64,000 bases of DNA from Enoplosus armatus (lineage: Eukaryota > Chordata > Actinopteri > Centrarchiformes > Enoplosidae), in assembly GCF_043641665.1 (NCBI RefSeq), contig NC_092195.1, positions 19,442,774-19,506,773 of the forward strand. The letters run 5' to 3'. Of this stretch, positions 61,701-64,000 are shown piece by piece; within the stretch, counting starts at the first letter, position 1, and each line of letters begins with the position of its first letter. The notes beneath the pieces are model-generated. The model saw nothing but the letters and a program-made list of their open reading frames with translations, was not told where the DNA came from and ran no database searches. The position numbers and the translations under genes were made by a program.

Positions 61701-63620
61701 GATAGATTTACAGACATGAACTAATCTTGATTAAAGTGTTATTTCCTTGAATGGAGGTCATCATTGATTAAGGAAGCTTAACAGAACGAGACAAAACAAA
61801 CACAGAGGATTTGGGGGGGAATTAATCATTCTCAGATTGAAGAGATGACAGCAAAACACAGGGAAGTGTTCAAACAAGGAGGCCCATTCATTCAAGGCAG
61901 GTTGGTTTGTAGAGCACCTTTGAATAACAAGGTAATTCAACGTTCTCCTTGCAAGACAGAAATCAGGAGAGCTTAGCTTAAAGCTTAACATTGCTGCTCT
62001 CCACGTTCATGGGCCTCCAGTCTCTGATTGACACCAAAGTCTTCAAACCAAATCATCAAAATAGGACGTGGCCCGTAGAGTGTGAGTGTTTTGTTGATTT
62101 TGCGCCTCTGTTGGTAGAACAACGACACACTAATGTTATTTTTCCAAGTTTAAAAAACTATATGATTAAAGCTGCTTATCAAAATGTTTCTATCAACCAG
62201 GGGTCACATGACTGTGCATGCAGAACTATCACTGGAGTCTGAAGTTCATCTTAACGGCTTCACGGAGCTTTTCAACGTCATTCCGCTCATTGTTTTGGTT
62301 TCACAGCCCACAACTTCTTCGTCATTAACCTCATTCAAGCAGCAGCAGCAGCAGCAGGAGACTGATTTCAGTGAAACCCAGTGTACACTACCACCTGCCC
62401 AGCACCAAACAGCAGACAGACACAGTTAGCAACCAGCTGGTGAACATAATGGAGCACTTAGCTGCTAAAAGTAGAGTGAATATGTGACTTAGATTTCTCA
62501 GGTGGTAAGAAACACGACTCCACACACATCATGACTTTATGAAGTGGAACTGTAATATGTCGGTGTTGTGTTTACAGCTTCCTCTGCTGTGATTATAGAT
62601 CATGCTACATATGTGAACTGACCTATCAACCTACTGAATATGTTTACCAGAAATACAAATGATCAGTCTACAGAAATCTGTCGGCCTATATTCTCTTTCA
62701 CATTCAGACACTGAATATGATGACTGTAAATCAGTGTCTGACCTATTTTGCTGCCTAAACCTTCATTCACACTGCAGACCTTTAATCTGAAATCTGAACC
62801 GCTGCTCTTATCTGATCTGTTCATGTCTGGATGACAGGATGCAACTTATATTTGATGCAGTGATGCTGCTTTGGAGTAAATGAGCCTTTCTTGGTTTGAT
62901 CTCATTGTTTTTCTTGTTCTTTGCGCACTGTAATCACTGCTCAGGCGGGTGCCTAAAATTATGAAAGGAAGTCAGATAGATGGTTTACAGTTTAAAAACT
63001 GAAGCATTCACCAAAAGCAGAATACAGCTGCCTCTGGGTTTATCTTGTGTGACTTGTTTGACAAGTTTTCTAGATTTAGGTTGGAGATAAAAATGTGTTT
63101 GCATGCAGCTTTGTGGTTTTCTTACTGATTCAGAGACACCAGGTTGGGTCAATGAGAGCAGAGTAAATGTGAGTTGCTACCCTCTCCCCCTACGAAGCGA
63201 GTGCAGCCCAGTAGCCACCTGCTGTGGGACTCTGTGCAGTTGTGGGTGCAGCCAGCTGTAAACACAGTGAGCAACTACTGCTGAATGTTATCCTGCTGAG
63301 TCATTCTCTTTGAAATAGAGACTCTTTACCAATTATGCCTTAAGACCTAAGAAGTGCGGTGGCCAGGAGAGGTCCACACACTGCAGCTTCAGAAAACACA
63401 TGCAAATACAGAAACACGTCACTAACAGTTTGATCTTTTTCTTGTCTTTTCAGTAATTCATGACTCCACCCCTTGTCTTCTCCACCTGCTGCTATTGGCT
63501 GAGCTGTTTGCCCATTCATCATCTCGTCCCGCCCACAGTTTGTCCCTCTGTGGCATGTTTGCATCAATGATCCCTCAGGTGGACAGGCTGATGAACTTAT
63601 CCAAAAAACTCCACGACTTG
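57765..63620 (+). CDS. il11: Secreted four-helix cytokine, probably interleukin-11 (5' part; continues past the window)
   Basis: Secreted class I helical cytokine; IL-11 would signal through gp130. Exon 1 codes only ATGAAAT (57765-57771) before GTAAGT. Exon 2 (63454-63620, 167 nt) follows a CTTTTCAG acceptor and ends in phase 0 at GTGAGA. Together they give 58 codons: signal peptide MKLIHDSTPCLLHLLLLAEL (residues 1-20, cleavage probably at about 26), then a linker and the start of an amphipathic helix A, QVDRLMNLSKKLHDL. A 7-nt first coding exon, a leucine-rich signal peptide and the AP-1/TATA promoter fit IL-11. A prolactin or growth hormone relative is the main alternative, but their first coding exons are, as I recall, longer. 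The 5.7-kb first intron is long for a fish cytokine, so pairing of the two exons is an inference. Later exons lie outside. Confidence 0.6.
58059..58088. repeat. (GT)n microsatellite
   Basis: Run of about 30 bases of alternating T and G. Confidence 0.95.
58667..58706. repeat. (GT)n microsatellite
   Basis: Run of about 40 bases of alternating G and T. Confidence 0.95.
59440..59700 (-). repeat. Dispersed repeat family R1, copy 4 (reverse orientation)
   Basis: Contains CATTTGGAGTCGTGTCCAAT, TCTAGCTGCTAAAAGCTCCA and CGCTAACTATGTCTGTCTGT, which read on the - strand like the 62395-62530 copy (CACCAAACAGCAGACAGACA, TTAGCTGCTAAAAGTAGAGT). Confidence 0.65.
62240..62600 (+). repeat. Dispersed repeat family R1, copy 5 (most complete)
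   Basis: Runs from CTCATTGTTTTGGTTTCACA through a short CAG triplet run (62338-62357), CACCAAACAGCAGACAGACA, TTAGCTGCTAAAAGTAGAGT, AGAAACACGACTCC and GTCGGTGTTGTGTTTACAGC. It joins segments seen separately in the other copies and defines the family order. Confidence 0.6.
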
Positions 63621-64000
63621 GTGAGATTTCACTGTGATTGTGATCACGTTTTATCTTCGATCTGTGCTTTTTGAAGATGTCACATACGCAGAGATCAAAT
63701 CTTTTAATACCAGATGTATCATGATGTAGTGTACAATAATATAGTAACTTTAAAAAATACTTTGCAATGAAACAAAAGCAAAGAAACAAACTTACAAAGA
63801 AGTCGATACAGTGGGTTGATAGAAAATACAAATAAACGGACAAAAATCATTGATTATTGCAATGAATGAATGTTTTTTGCCTATTTTAACCAAATTATTA
63901 AACAATATGTACAGTATATTTGTATATGAGTATTCAATTATGTAACCGTCTGTATATAGCAGACATGATTATTACTTATAAGTACAAGGTCCCTGTAAAA
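63621..64000 (+). other. Start of intron 2 of the cytokine gene
   Basis: Begins with the donor GTGAGA. The remaining 380 bases are AT-rich and no further exon was found before the window ends. Confidence 0.5.

Larger units (their letters stand above)
57772..63453. other. Long first intron of the cytokine gene
   Basis: No other gene was recognised inside. Contents: a poly-G run (57841-57851), GT microsatellites at 58059-58088 and 58667-58706, and two R1 repeats (59440-59700 on the - strand; 62240-62600 on the + strand). If the exon 1 assignment is wrong, this region would be intergenic. Confidence 0.45.

Noticed and set aside
57765..63620. Prolactin or growth hormone as first choice for the cytokine
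   Set aside because: LSKKLHDL looks prolactin-like, but a first coding exon of 7 nt and the AP-1 type promoter fit IL-11 better. Kept as an alternative.
63340..63843. 167-aa open frame on the - strand
   Set aside because: It overlaps cytokine exon 2 in antisense and shows no domain, and the + strand exon has proper splice signals and a signal peptide.
1..64000. CRISPR array, prokaryotic operon or viral genome
   Set aside because: No spaced identical repeats, no ribosome binding sites, and the genes are intron-rich vertebrate genes.

Overview
The window looks like nuclear DNA of a teleost fish. Genes are split into many small exons with GT-AG introns, the background is AT-rich with long CA/GT microsatellites, and there are remnants of interspersed repeats typical of fish (Tc1-like, hAT-like, LINE tails with the tail motif CTTTATTGATCCC). 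No bacterial operon, CRISPR array, rRNA or tRNA was seen.

Layout: (1) 1-3780 is intergenic and starts inside a widespread interspersed repeat. (2) 3828-12041 and 18585-30896 hold two complete tandem chitin synthase genes on the + strand. Each has 22 coding exons that I could join in phase, giving about 1283 and 1262 aa. Both carry the full catalytic set (DGDTDF, EDRW, QRRRW, WGTRE), N- and C-terminal membrane segments and a C-terminal heptad-rich exon. (3) 34166-35734 on the - strand is a two-coding-exon chemoattractant-type GPCR of the formyl peptide/chemerin/anaphylatoxin receptor group. (4) 36800-45486 is gene-poor and rich in repeats and microsatellites. (5) 45487-53349 (+) is an 11-exon Siglec-like receptor with three Ig domains, one membrane segment and two ITIM-like tyrosines, 426 aa. 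(6) 57592-63620 (+) has a compact promoter (EGR1-type, AP-1 and TATA sites), a first exon coding only 7 nt, and a second exon coding a signal peptide and the start of a four-helix cytokine. This is most likely IL-11; the gene runs off the window.

The most striking signal is sequence homogenisation between the two chitin synthase copies. A 912-bp block covering exon 4 plus intron edges shows one difference between copies, while neighbouring exons and introns are clearly diverged. A second block of 179 bp carries the catalytic DGD exon. This points to recent interlocus gene conversion. The gene neighbourhood (glycan synthase, FPR-type receptor, Siglec, possible IL11) also recalls human 19q13.4 (HAS1, FPR1-3, SIGLEC cluster, IL11).

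The genes are not an operon. Chitin synthases make an extracellular polysaccharide at the plasma membrane; the other three are immune receptor and cytokine genes.
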